Shown piece after piece: positions 51,789 through 64,000 of a stretch of 64,000 bases of DNA. Origin of the DNA: Sitta carolinensis (Eukaryota > Chordata > Aves > Passeriformes > Sittidae). Location: positions 7,502,501-7,566,500 of the forward strand of contig JAVUNC010000019.1 in NCBI GenBank assembly GCA_032173965.1. The letters are read 5' to 3'. The first letter of the stretch is position 1, and every line of letters begins with the position of its first letter. A model generated the notes under the pieces. It was given only the letters and a program-made list of their open reading frames with translations. It did not search any database and was not told the origin of the DNA. The translations under genes and the position numbers were made by a program.

Positions 51789-54700
51789 GTAAGGAACTTC
51801 ATGCCAGGAAGGCAGCCCTATAGCACCGTGTTGGCTTTCCAAACTTCTGATGGGAATGTAATGGGGTTAAGAGGTTTCCCAGAAAGGTGTACTGTTCATG
51901 TGCAGAAGACATGGCTGGGCAAAGATAGCACTGTATGATAGCACAGGTAGCAAAGACAGCACTGATAAAGATAGCATTGTCAGCCCCTTCCAACTGAAAT
52001 AAGCTGTTCTTTTTTCTTGCCTCAGATTTCAGTAGACTACCAGTCTGAATGAAGGGAAGAGTTAACTTTCCCTGGCTTGCTCAAGCCTTGCCCTTACACA
52101 TAAGCTGTGACAGGCACCCCGGGGAAAATTCAGTGTTGGTTTCATGACACAGAACTCCCCTGATTTGTGTGGGGGCTAAGGGCATCCACATTCAATTCGT
52201 AAAAGCTCTGAAGTAGCCCTCAGGTTATAGACATAAATATTTATGAGAATATTGGCTTGAGCCAAGAGGAGGGGTGTTTTTCTATCATCAGCTAATCCAG
52301 TATAAACTGTTCATCTGAAACCTGTAGGAGAACATTTCAAGTCAGCTGGCAAGAATGAGAGATAGACAATATGTAGGCAAAGATCTGTGTGGACATAATT
52401 ATAGGCTGGAATTTTGAGCTTCTTGTGCACACTTTCAGACCTAGGTGCTGATGTCAAGTCTGCTGGGTCCACAGCCCAAGCCCAGTTTTCAAAGTGGAAA
52501 AGTATCCCATGGCAACTGGAGATTTGTTTCTCTGAAAAAGAAATCGAAACTTCAACATGTGCCAGTTCCATGTTTGCAAAAAGTGGTGGCCTCTTATTAA
52601 AAAAATGGGCTTAGTCTTAGATTTTGTCTATCAACTAAGAAAAAAAAAAATCATAAAACCATCCAGGAAAAACAAGTGTGTATTTGGGAATACTCAAAGG
52701 TGTGTAACAGCCTGGAAGTACAGTGTTGTTATTCTAGTTCCTTAACATCTTAGGCTGTGTAAGTCAATTAAGCTTTAAGCTTCTCTGGTAACCTTTCCAC
52801 ACATGAGCAGTATTTTTGCTCTTGCCCCAGAAGAGCTGCAGTCACCTGACTCATTCCCTGGAGGAGGGATAGGGATTGCAAGATCAACCCCGACAGGATG
52901 AAATTGCACTTGCAGGTGCACAAGCACTCAGGGCACTGTGAGCCAGGGGCAGTCACGGGCACTGAAGAGAGATGTCCAGGCATTGCCACCCCAAAGGCAG
53001 AATAAGGACTGAGTACCCCATGCTGGCAATGGAGGAATGTGCTGAACAAAACATGTAAAAAACACTGGGAAATGCAAACCACTTTGCATTCCCAGTTCTA
53101 ATATTGCATTGTAGTCTGACATTTGAATATTTCCTAAAATTCCTGTACACTGTTACTAGTTTTTTCTTTTGTTTTTCATGTACTGTTTAAAGTCAGCTTT
53201 GTCTACTCTGGTGCCTGCTAACAGAAATAAATATTTTCAAAAGAGGTTTTACATAAAACCTTGCAAGACAAAAGCCCTGGTAGTTTTATGGATGCATTTT
53301 AAAATCAGCCTATTATAAATTGTTAGCTAAATTATACTTCAATGGGGTATATTATCTTTTTATCATAGTCTGTCAGAGTATAGTGAGTAATATAAAAAAA
53401 ACTCACTGTAAATAAAATCATCCCTTTCTTGAAAAAAGTCATATATCCTAGTGTTATGATCTACAAGTATTTTGGAAGAACTAAATATATATCATGGGTC
53501 AAACTCAGCTTATCATTTATCCCAATGAACATCAACAGTAGTGCTTGTCAGTTATGCCAAATTTATATCAACATAAGCAAAAGGGAAATTTAGGCCATTA
53601 ATTACCACACACACTGATTTAAGGTGCAATACACAACTGTGTGTTTTCTTACACCCAAAATAAGCTGCCTGGAGTGAATTTTACAGGCCTTGCATTGAAT
53701 GGCCTAAAATGAATATCACAGCCAATGGGCAGAGAAGGATCATTTTAGGAATGAACAGGGGAAAAAGCTCTGAGAGCTCTTCACATCACTGCAGGTCCTC
53801 TCCCCCTGCTCAGGCCTGGCGTGGTTGCCACAGCTGTGAGCACCACATCACCCTGTGCAGGTGCTGAGCCCTGCTCTTCTAGCAGGTGCCTTAAATAGAC
53901 AAAACACCACACTGATCCATCTTTCTCCTCCAAGTTCATTTAACAGCCAGGATTTTCTGTGCTTTGTAATTCATCCAGCTGACTGAGGAAAGTCTCAAAA
54001 TGTCTAAACCTGAGCCTGACCCTAAATCTCCTCATTCTAGCAATGTTTGCATCTGGTCTCAAATTCACAAGCAAATACTGGCACACAGCTGTCAGTCTCC
54101 TTTCCTTCATCCCTTCCCTTGCTTTACCTCTTTTTTCCAAATGTAACAATGCCTTTGTTTGGTCTGTGTGGTGTTTTCCGGTGTTATTTTTCTGTTATTA
54201 GCAGCTTCATTAGTAGAAGGGAGAGGACACAGAGTCAAACCTGAGACACCATCAGTATTTTATAGGCAAAACATTCTGAAGACCAGTGAGTTATCCAGTT
54301 TCTCCCATGCTCAGAAGCCCAGCGATATGAGAGATTATCCCCCCACTTTTCCCAAACCAAATTAAAACATCCTCCTGCTGAGAAGTAGGTTGCCAAAGAT
54401 AATCTGGCAGAGCTTGTACAAGCAAAAAGCGGCAGCTGAGTTGCCTCTCCCACACACCCCCTTTTAGCAGAACAACACAAGAAGAGGCAACTTCCATCTT
54501 ATTTTGCAAGCTGGCATTGAATGTCAGCACAGTGCACCGATTTGAGTGTCTCCTGCACACTCATTGCTCTCCTAGAAGGCAAAACCCACTCTTTTTCCAA
54601 GCCTGTCTTCTGCCCATCCCATGTTGTAAGGAATATCATGACTTAAAGCATTAGTAGCCCTAACTAGGTCTGGAACTGGAGCTTTTGCATTTAGTCATAG

Positions 54701-55902
54701 GGTACCTGACAAGAACTTCAATTCTCAAGTCAGTTCAACTGGTTCCTATTTTGAACAGCCTGTGGTTGGATAGGCTGAGATAACTTCGCTGGTTTCTAAG
54801 CTTGGTCATTTGACAGCAATCAGCAATTACTGGCATCTCAGTAAGGCACAACGTGCTCTGCTCACAGAAATTCTGTTCATCTGTAACACAGTTTCTGTGT
54901 ATACACCTTAACAAAATAGTAATTCATAGAGACTGCTCCTCTTCCAAGTAGTAGAGCAGAGAGAGAAGATAAAATGCTATTGTCTTTAACATACTGTTCA
55001 ATGAGAGCTTGAGAATGGATTAAGTTGACTGAATCAGGCTCAAAGCAAGTAGCCCAAATGAGCCCTTCTGCAGCTGGGGTGTATTTGAATATGGATTAGT
55101 TTAATGACTGGACATGTATCACAAATCTCTTCATATAGCAGTTCAAATCATTAAAGTCCTAGCATTAAGAGCAGGAACATAACAGCTCGTTATGTTGAAA
55201 GCTCATTCAGTTTAGCAGTTTATATACTTAAAATACAGTAATGATTCCCAGATATCTCTGAAATATTTCCCCATGTTGAGTTTGAACCACATCAGTTAGC
55301 TGCAGCAACACGGGGCACACTTCACACACTTCAGCAGGAGGGCACAGGGTGTGAGGCTAGATCCACTGCTAAGGTCAGTCCTGATACATAAAGCCCCTGT
55401 AGCCCTAGGGAGTGCCAGAAGAACCTGGAGAACATCATTTACACTTTCTGTGTCTCAGTGCTCCTGTCACCAGAGTGAGAGTAGCAGATTTATAGTACCA
55501 GAATTCCCCTCCCACAGTCATGGCATTCTCAGAAATCTCTGTAACCAGGCTGAGCAGATGCACATCAGAGGAAAGACCTTTCCTTTCCTTCAGCAGTCTG
55601 CAACAGGACTTTCCACTCAAATCTGCCCCTGTCTGCAGGGAAACCCAGTCTCACACTGATCCCCTGTTAGACACACAAAATGTTATCTTCCCAAAGAGGG
55701 GTCTGGGAGGGAAGAGTACAGTGCATTTGGCATGGCAACAGTAAAATCTGGGTGGTGCAGATGAGGAGCGTGTGCTCAGGAGGAGATGGGGAATGGCAGG
55801 GTATGGTGCAGCATTTGTGCTTTGTGGGTTAACAGGGTCTAATCAGGGCTGTTTTTAAAAAGTCACCAGCCATTAGCCTCTTAAGCATCTTTCCTTCTGC
55901 AG
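51789..55902 (+). other. PCARE: PCARE intron
   Basis: Intron of 4.1 kb, from GTAAGG to CTTCTGCAG. Local near-repeats of GATAGCAC occur around 51920-51980. No coding sequence, RNA gene or clear mobile element was recognised. Confidence 0.75.
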
Positions 55903-56032
55903 CTTGGAGAAGAGCCCGAGAAGAGCAGGTGACTCTTGGAGCAGCTCTGGCGTTCCTGAGACCAGAGAGTCCCACGGATCTGCTTCCCACGCTGAGCTCT
56001 TCGTGGTGGGCCAGGGGCTGCAAAGGGACTGA
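55903..56032 (+). CDS. PCARE: PCARE, terminal coding exon
   Basis: Short exon of 130 bp: one base completing a Ser codon from exon 1 (AG|C), 42 codons and TGA. It encodes LEKSPRRAGDSWSSSGVPET and ends HAELFVVGQGLQRD. This lines up with human [20 protein letters not shown] and EFCVLGHGLQPE. Human continues about 20 residues further, so this protein ends earlier. The acceptor CTTTCCTTCTGCAG is strong and the phase fits exon 1. It is too short to stand out as an open frame alone. Confidence 0.85.
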
Positions 56033-56544
56033 CAGCAGAACCCCCCGGGGGAGAGGCACGAGCAAGGCCAGAGACCCCAGAGGGAGGAGGCAGCCTTAGC
56101 CAAGCCTCCAGCACACGGCTTCATCTTCTCTAGCAGGGAAACTCTACGATGGCACTGCATCAAAAACCCCAGAGTGGGCCCAGCGATCATTCCAGCCAGC
56201 TGCTTCTCCTTTCGTTCCAGGATTTTTGCTCAGAGATCTACAAGGAAAAGAAACACTTTGTAGATGGATGAGCCTGAGGCAAATTTGGTTGATGAAGACA
56301 GGACCTATAACCTAGTCCTTTTTTCCCCAGTTTAGACAAAAGAGTTTTAAAAACTGACACAAATTATCATTATTCAGCGTGTTATTTATTCAGAAAGCAT
56401 CACAGTCTGTGTAAAAAGGGTTGTTGTGGCTTTTCCAGGAGGGAGGTAAAACCCTGAGCCAATTCAGTGTTACTGCAATTAAACATCCACAGCTTCAGCA
56501 AAGCCACATTTTTACCCGAGGTGTTTATCAACATGCAGGGAAAG

Positions 56545-56550
56545 AATAAA
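56545..56550 (+). promoter_or_regulatory. PCARE: Candidate proximal PCARE polyadenylation signal
   Basis: AATAAA about 510 bases after the stop codon. Confidence 0.4.
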
Positions 56551-58563
56551 GTCATATACAAGTAAAAAAAAAGCAATGCCTTTTGAAGGAAAAAAATTAG
56601 GGATCTTACTGCCTCAAAAAAGCCTTTGATCTTCTAAATCACCTTTGATTACCAGATAATCTTATCACCTCTAGTTTCCAGGGTACAAGGCTTAATCCTG
56701 ATTAGAGTAGTTTTGCAATAGCTCGATCAAACAACATTATAAATCACAAGGCATCTAAGGACACATTTGGAGATTTTGTTTGGGTTTTTCTTTTTTTGTG
56801 TGTGCGTAAAAGAAAAAAATGCCACCATAGAGAATCCTGTTCTCCCTGAAAAGATTTTATATTTTTTTTTCTGATTTATGCTATTCGAGAGTATTTATTG
56901 TAATTTCGCTGGATAGTCTAGACAGATTCTTGCTATTTACAAGTTATTTACAGTCGATTAATCCTAAGCTTTTACAGCATGCCCTGGAATGCAGTCTCAA
57001 AAATTACTGGGTCTTCCTCACCTAACTAATATGTCACCATGGTTACGATGAAACTTTTAATTAATGTAGTTTTAGTTTCATTTGACATGTTTTCATCTAC
57101 AACTTTAGTACAGAATAAGATCTGTTTTTAAAAAAAGCAATTTGTATCATATCTTGTTAGGAATTTTTTCCCACAGTTTTCATCAAGGTGGTGTCTAGGA
57201 ACTCCACCTTCACACAGCATTTTTATCCTTCCTGCCCACCTTCATGATGGGAGAATGAGCTTCACCTGCTGCAGTAGCAGGGTTACTCTCTGGATACTGA
57301 ACTCCTCAGTTCTAGTCCTGTGCCTTAACCACAAGCAACTTTCACCAAGAGCAGTGCCATTTTGCACCACAGACACAAGAAACCTTAATTATTATGTTTA
57401 AAGTGGGGGGTTGAATATAGAGAAGCAGCTTGCAGTGATTGATACTTTGGACGGCCAGGGGTTTGTGAGCTTAAAGATGCCCAGCAGCCATACCCAAACA
57501 GACATCAACCAACCCACTGTGCAATCATACAGGCAGATGCACCAGCCCCTATCAGGCTGGAAAATCACCAGGGAGATGCTGCAAGCAGTGTAAACTCTGC
57601 GAGTTAGTCCTGCCCCTCATCAGAAATGTGGTTCTCTCCCTCCTGGTAAGAATACAAATGCATTTCTGCATGCATTTTGGGTTGGTTTGTCCTGCTGGCA
57701 GTAACCTCCCCAAACAGAAGCAAACCAGAAACATGACAGCAGGAAACTTTGCATGCATAAGTGCAAACTTGGCACTTTGCATGCCTAAATGCAGCTTTGA
57801 TGAGGAAAACAGAGCAGAGGGTGAGGACAGCTTCTCCTCAGCTGCTACAATCAGTTCACCTCTTTATGGCTTCGTGCTGAAACTTCCCAGAACCTCTGAT
57901 GGGGAATAAGAGAAAGCATTTCTTACATCCTCAGGCAGCAGATTCTGCTGCAGCAGCACATGGGGCAGCACTTCACTTCAGCAGCCAAGCTGGAAACCTC
58001 CTCCCACATGTGCTCTCTGGACTCAGAGTCAGCCAAAGCTTCTTTGCCCAAAACCAGGCTCCCTTGAAGCTGTTTCGTGAGCTGGCATTCTAGCACTTCA
58101 TCCCTCCTGGCTCTGGCTGAGGCTGGGGTCATCAGGAGGCTCCTTGCAAACCCAGTCCCACCTAAAGACTGCAGCTGCTGAAGGGTTCTGATGCTGCCCA
58201 AAGGATGCTGCAGCAAACTGCCCATTGTATGCAAGACTCGGCTTCTGGGGGAGTGATCTGCAACTCTGTAATGTGACTCATGATTACATGTAGTTAAGAG
58301 ATTCTCTTTAGTCCAGAAATGTACCAAAATATGTATTTTTTGCTCTTACAAAAATGTTTTTACCTTTGATTTGTATTGCAAGCATGAAATCGAGAGTAAT
58401 TCTAGTATGTAGGAAATTATAGTTTGCCTCACCATTTTTTTTTTTTAATAATTTTTTAACAGTTTTTTTGATCAACAGTTCAATTTTTCACAAGTGCAAC
58501 ATTTCTGGAATAGATGTTTTATAAGAGCAGGCTCGATTTTAACATTTATTTTTTACTGATGTA

Positions 58564-58569
58564 AATAAA
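58564..58569 (+). promoter_or_regulatory. PCARE: Candidate distal PCARE polyadenylation signal
   Basis: AATAAA preceded by long T-rich sequence and followed by a TTTTGTATG element about 40 bases later. Confidence 0.4.
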
Positions 58570-59214
58570 ACAGAGGTTTTATATACAAGGTATGAATTTC
58601 ATCTCCCATATTTTGTATGCAACCAATCTTAGCCCAATGTTACACTATTGATGCATTCCTTAGTGCACTAACTAGTGTCCTGAGCTGTAAAACGTCCATT
58701 TGCTTCTTCTTCCCCCACCCCAGCACAACTTGTCTTGTTTTGTGTTTTGCTGGTACATCAATTAACTTAGATTGCATTTCCATTCAGCAAATGTTTTTTT
58801 TCAGGCTACAAGATCCAGCCTGGGCACTGACAGACCAGAGCATGGGTCAGCTGTGCTTCCACCCCTCCCCTGCCCTGATTTAAGCCTGAGCTACCTGGTA
58901 GTCTTGTACTCAGTTCAGCAGAGTTGGTGTGTAAAATCACAGCTAACTCGGGGCAGTGGCTTGGTGCTGAGGGTTAAAATCAGAGTGCACTCGCTGCAGT
59001 GGAGTCAGATTGCAGAGGGCTTGAGCAGGGAGTGAAGCAGGATCGGGTTTCCAGCCAGACCTTCTTCATAGCTGTGAAAGATGCCAACAGCTCTTTATCT
59101 GCAGACCTTTAAAAAGCTGGCAGCCGCCCTAGTGTTTCCAGTGACACTGCTCAAATCTCAGACCTTTAAGGGGGTTGTCATTCCATTCCCTTGGCATCTG
59201 AAGACGACTAGAAC

Positions 59215-59625
59215 ACTAAGGCACCACACACACTCCAGGGTTTTTTTCCTGACTTCCAGAACTACCTCAGATAGCATAGGAATGAGGAGACAGGGGAGAC
59301 CTCACTGCAGTGACACCTTCTTTGTGAGGGGAAGCAGAGGGGCAGGCACTGATCTCTGCTCTGTGGTGACCAGGGACAGGACCCGAGGGAATGGCCTGAA
59401 ATTGTGTCAGGGGAGGCTTAGGTTGGATGTTGGGAAGAGGTTTTTCAGCCGGAGGGTGGCTGGGCACTGGAACAGGCTCCCCAGGGCAGTGGTCACAGCA
59501 CCAGCCTGACAGAGCTCCAGAAGGGTTTTGAGAACACTCTCAGGTACATGGAGTGGCCCTTGGGTGTTCTGAGCAAGGCCAGGAGCTGGACCCGATCCCT
59601 GTGAGTCCCTGCCAATTCTGAATTG
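59215..59625 (+). mobile_element. CR1 LINE fragment (3' end), relatively well preserved
   Basis: Sense-orientation CR1 3' region with clear landmarks: GTGACCAGGGACAGGACCCG, GGGGAGGCTTAGGTTGGATG, TTGGGAAGAGGTTTTTCAGC, GGGTGGCTGGGCACTGGAAC, AGGCTCCCCAGGGCAGTGGT, CACAGCACC, CTCTCAGGTACATGG and AGGAGCTGGACCCGATCC. The wording is that of CR1 copies common in songbirds. It is less diverged than the copy at 19.4 kb. Open reading across it is element-derived. Confidence 0.88.
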
Positions 59626-62600
59626 CAGTAAAAAAAGAATACCTTTCTTAAATCTGGATTTTATTCCCTGTAGAACAGTCAGGTCAATAATAAAAGAGCA
59701 ACAGGTAAGGTTTAATGATACAGCTAATTTCTAGTCCAGCATTTATCCAGCAAAAATGCCACCTAAATTACTGAGCAATACTTCTCCCCAGCTGCATTCA
59801 GCATTCCAGCTGCATATCAGCAATTAAGGAGTCATTCCAAAGGGGCCATGCCCAGGGAACTAACCCTGGGCCCTGGGATCAGCAGATGATATCCCTTTTT
59901 CTGCATCAGCAAAATTGTTCAAGTCTCATCTCTCCTATCATTACACGCCCAGACATGGCAGAGGAACAACAACAAGCTTTCATTGAGGCTTTCCGCTTGA
60001 GAGCAGTGGCTGACACAGAGGCACCAGAGACTGCGTTTGGTCAGGCACAATTCTGCTTGTCAGGGACCAGGCAAGGCAGGAAGGGGGCACAAGGCAGAGG
60101 CACCTCCTGCCCCAGCCTCAGCCTGCAACACTGACAGGCAGAGAGTCAGGGAAGAGATTTGTCATGGTGAACCTGCCATGGGTGGCTTTGGGCTTGTGCT
60201 GTCAGAGGATGAGAAACTCAGACCCTGCATAGGCTGCATCCACTTGGAAGTCTCCTTCTCCCTAACTGGAAAATTCACAAGGACTTTCTGTCAGATGAGG
60301 TTTCCCTATTTGTCCCAGGTAAAGTCCATAAATCTCCTTCAGATCTCAAAGGGTTCATCTCAGACACTGCTCAAGAGAAGGTTCTGTCCTTCAAGGGCAG
60401 AAGGAAGGAGTGGGGACATTTCTCATTTCATGCTAAATGCCTTCTTTTTCTCTACTAATTGTGACACAATTAAGGCTGCAGGCAGATAAAAGGCATGTGC
60501 AGGATGGAAAAGAGTGTTTCCTTTTCCTGTGCTGCATTTCCAGGGCCCCAAGGTACAGACCACTCCAGCTCTGACCACCCAACACTTCACAGGAAGGAAT
60601 TTTCACTGCACCACCAGAGCACACCCTCAGTGACTGGGCTCTGGGAGAGTCTGCTGAGCCCATCAAGGATTTAGAAAGAATTTAAATAAATTTTTAAATG
60701 GCCCTCAAGGCACACATCAGAGTTGAACTTGCACAGTGGTTCAATTTTGTTTCCCCACAATCTCTATTGAACATGGATTTCTTGCAAACACACACAGCTC
60801 CCACCTGCTGTGTCAGCTTTTTCACTCTTCACATGCTGAGCTAGAATTGTTCCCCATGAAAACAGCCTTTAAACTTCTGAGAGTACAGAAATGCAGAATG
60901 CCACAGCTCGGACTGGAACAGGTGAAACCCTCCAAACCTTCCCTCTCCCCAAGATTACAGAGCACTAGCATACAAAACAGCATTAAATGCTGTTTTTTTG
61001 AAACAGCTCTGCTTATTTGACCCTGGTGAGTATGAGGTGATAAGCAACAGAAGGTCTGACAAATAAAATGACACTGGGAGGAGTAAGAGTTTGGTTCTCT
61101 TGGGAAGTGCTTTTAGAAGCCATAAAACTAAAAGTACAGCTAAAAAAAGGAATAGACAAAAGATGAGATTCTGCTCACGCCAGAAAAGCTTCCTGCACCA
61201 GAGAAACACACTGCAAACAAGTTGGGAAACACAGAGTGTACTTATCTCCCATTTCCACAGACATCTTCTCACAAGGATTGGTAGGACATCTTTCATGGCC
61301 CCTGAGTGCACTTGAACTCCAGAAATGCTATCTCTGCCTTACTTAAAAAGTGATCATGAAGGTTTCTTGTTTTTATCCCTGCCATTCCAACATTTCCAGA
61401 ACATTGCAGCATCCTTTCCCACAGAGAACACCGACCCATGCAGGGTGAGACAAAGGGCCAAAGGTCACATTCAGAGGAGCACACACGCTGAGTTTGTCTG
61501 TGTGATGGCCCACCAAGGCCTGGGAACAGGTCCCAGGCAGCATGGATGGAGCAGGAATACTACAGCAGTTTTTGTCCTCTGCATTTTGCAAAGCAATCAA
61601 CACCTTGGAGCTGCAGACTGAAAGACGAGCCTACTTTGATGGTCATTCTATTTCTTCCAATCGCCAACATTTTATTCCCTCTTTGAAGGGTATTTGAGGT
61701 ATTTTATTGCCTGGCTGAATAACAGAAGCAATCCAGAATTTGGTCACCTTTTCAAAACAGTTTGGATTGCAGCACTGCTATCAACACATCTCTCTTTAAA
61801 TGCTGGACTATGATGAGTCCTGGGAACACCACTGCTTCCCAGAGCATTTCTGAGCATCTGCTGAATGGCTCTGGAGCAGGATCTCACTCACACCGCTGTC
61901 CACTGTACCACACCCTCAGCAGCTCTCCTGGACAAGACCAAGAGGGAAACAAAATGTTTGGGTTGAAGTCTGAATTCAAGATAGATGAATTCAATGGATT
62001 TGAATTTAAAAACAAAAACTATAAACATCAAGAGCCAAAACTGACATAACTGGGGAATCTTTCGTGAGTACCTAAAAGAGATAAAATTAACATTTCAAAG
62101 GTGCTTTAAAACCTAACAATTCTAAAGAAAAGGTCAGCTTAAATTCTGTTTAAATGATTCAGTCTCCCTACAATAAAAAGAGCCAAAACCCTTCAACATT
62201 TCTTCAGTTTTCCCCTCCCTTATCATTCATTTCACCCTCTCCCTTTCCTGTGCATCAAACTATTAGCCTGCTCAAAACGCATTTCATCCTTCCAAAAATG
62301 CACCATTTCTAAGTTGAATTGAAATCTCATTTAAACTTCAATCTTCCAGGAGAGCAAAACACTGCACTTCTGAGCTAAGAGCCACCTGACATCAACACCC
62401 AGATACACTTCTCCAAAAAGACAGTGGGATTAAAGGGAGATGCCCCACAAGGAGCAGTGAGGGCTGTGGGCCTGACCCACGGTGAGGAGACAAGGCTGGC
62501 CTTGTTCCTGACACCAGGGGACATTCACTGGCCCACAGCATGCACGGTGGCCTTTCCTACTGGCAACATTTTGGAAGCACCAAAAACGACCTGGGTGCCA

Positions 62601-63076
62601 CCCAGTGCAGTTTTACCCAGGCATTAATTGTATAGAAATGCAAATGCTAATTATTCCCATCTTTCATAGCTCAGCACAACAGGCTGGCTTATCATCCTTC
62701 CAGCAGGCACCTTCGGAAGATCCAGGGATGTGTGCCCAAATCCCCCTGTGCACTCACAAGCAGGCTGGGTGCTGAGCAGATGCACAGCACTACTACAAGT
62801 TAAAAACCATTGTGAATGAGCAAAGAGTGGCAAAACAAGTCAGAATTTATGAAACTGAGAAAGGGGGTGTGACACCCCTTGGAAGCACCAAGATGGTTAG
62901 CAGACCCCTTCATGAAGCAACAAGCAAGCACAGGTTTCAGTGCCTTACAAAGGGAATCTTCTGTGGAATTACCTTGGAAAGTAATTGATTTACAGGGAGA
63001 GGGGAAATCTTTCCCATAAGCATATTTCACTGGAAGCAGGGAACTGTAGAACAAGAACTATCCCTTTGAAGCTCCC

Positions 63077-63082
63077 TTTATT
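63077..63082 (-). promoter_or_regulatory. Candidate polyadenylation signal for a minus-strand gene entering from the right
   Basis: TTTATT on the plus strand, i.e. AATAAA on the minus strand, about 870 bases past the possible stop codon at 63950. Confidence 0.25.
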
Positions 63083-63947
63083 TAAAGGCAATTTAACTTG
63101 AAGCATCCACCAGAGTCCATATTTTCACAGAATAGCCTTCCCTTCATCCTATTAGCTTCCTTCATGACATGTACACCTTTCCCTAATCTTTAACTGCAGC
63201 TACAAACTCCATTTTAGCCACACACATTGCTTTGAGGAGCCTCAACACTGCATAGGCTTCAGAGAACCACAGGTTTGGAGAGGACTAAAGCTCCTTCCGG
63301 CTTACATGTTCTGGCAGCCAGTCAGATGAAACAACCACTACAACTGCTCGTGCTCCTGCAATTCCAGAGCTCACCATGGGATTTTTTGCATTACAGAACT
63401 CACACTGCAACTCCAGCAAAAGCAGAGTCTACCAACCTTCAGCCCCTGTTTCTAGAAAGCCAGATTCACTAAGGGCAGGAAGCTTGATCTGATGGCAGGA
63501 ACTTCCAACTTGAAGCAGCTGAATTTCATCCATTCCTGTACCAAACAGCAAGTTTTGTTTTTGTTTGTTTCTATTTAACCAAGATCATTGAGATACTCAT
63601 CTTGGGACAGAGAAGCCATTAGCAAAAGTCATTTACAGGATGAACCCAGAAACGTCTTTTTTTAGAAACAAATAAATCACTTCCCATAGCACAGGGGGAG
63701 GCCAAAAGCAAAAGATCCGTAACTCTGACACTGCACAGCGTTTAACAGAGACAGGTGCACATCCCACACAGGCAGCTCTTATTTCCCTATGAAACTTCCA
63801 AGAATCAGACAGAACACTGAAATACTTAGGAAGAGAGGTAACAAACACTTCTCACCCCAAGGGCTGGTGGGGTATTAAGTCCCTTTGGAAGCAGGAGCAT
63901 TACAAGAAGCAAGAACGAGAACCACCCCACCTTACAGCAGGGCGCAT

Positions 63948-64000
63948 TTAGTAATGCTCAAAGGCGATCTCAGGCGCTCCTGCGGCCCTGATGGTGATGC
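63948..64000 (-). CDS. Possible C-terminal end of a minus-strand gene (TOGARAM2 by synteny), cut by the window edge
   Basis: On the minus strand the last 53 bases can be read as ITIRAAGAPEIAFEHY followed by TAA at 63950-63948. The segment is CpG- and GC-rich compared with what follows the stop, as a coding end would be. Next to PCARE, human has TOGARAM2 (FAM179A), in the orientation expected here. I do not recognise the residues themselves. It may equally be a chance frame, since only 16 codons are visible. Confidence 0.25.
   Translation of the reverse strand, partial: ITIRAAGAPEIAFEHY

Larger units (their letters stand above)
56033..58590 (+). other. PCARE: Putative PCARE 3' UTR
   Basis: Non-coding sequence after the PCARE stop codon. 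AATAAA hexamers occur at 56545-56550 and 58564-58569. The second lies in T-rich, 3'-UTR-like sequence, so either a 0.5-kb or a 2.5-kb UTR is possible. Confidence 0.45.
58591..63947. other. Intergenic region right of PCARE
   Basis: No gene recognised. It contains one CR1 fragment (59215-59625) and mid-GC unique sequence. Scattered open frames of 60-150 codons on both strands show no similarity I know. Confidence 0.6.

Noticed and set aside
59081..59509. 142-codon open frame
   Set aside because: Lies within the CR1 fragment and shows no protein domain.

Overview
This is vertebrate nuclear DNA, almost certainly from a bird. It has long AT-rich introns, GT-AG splice sites, a GC-rich CpG-island promoter, and CR1-type LINE 3' ends with the typical avian tail. 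I recognise three protein-coding genes. Their order and orientation, ALK(+) / CLIP4(-) / PCARE(+), mirror the human 2p23 neighbourhood. Exon edges were placed by eye from GT/AG sites, reading phase and recalled mammalian orthologues; no alignment was run.

1-8.2 kb: the last four coding exons of ALK (end of the kinase domain plus the whole C-terminal tail), then a 3' UTR whose end is uncertain. A GC/CpG-rich patch lies at 7.66-8.0 kb. 8.2-10.6 kb: intergenic, between the tails of two convergent genes.

10.6-42.6 kb: complete CLIP4 on the minus strand. All 15 coding exons were found. Their phases join without a break and sum to 2100 nt (699 residues plus stop; human is about 705): ankyrin repeats, then three CAP-Gly domains. 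A non-coding first exon and a CpG island lie at about 42.06-42.64 kb. They are flanked by a CR1 fragment on the gene side and by a two-part minisatellite (20-21-bp, then 32-bp units) on the distal side.

43.1-48.0 kb: intergenic, with a 27-A run and a (TTCCC)n array of about 190 bp. 48.04-58.6 kb: PCARE (C2orf71) on the plus strand, as one large coding exon (48076-51788), a 4.1-kb intron and a short last exon (55903-56032). The large exon changes reading frame three times, each time as if one base were missing. If one base is allowed at each break, the length is about 1281 residues, close to the human protein, and the phase fits exon 2. This could be sequence error or recent inactivation.

58.6-64 kb: mostly featureless, with one CR1 fragment. 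A possible minus-strand C-terminus at the right edge may be the next syntenic gene (TOGARAM2), but this is weak. The three genes are not a pathway: ALK is a neuronal receptor tyrosine kinase, CLIP4 a microtubule-binding protein, and PCARE a photoreceptor ciliary actin regulator. I found no new multi-gene system. The points most worth checking are the PCARE frame breaks and the repeat-framed CLIP4 promoter.
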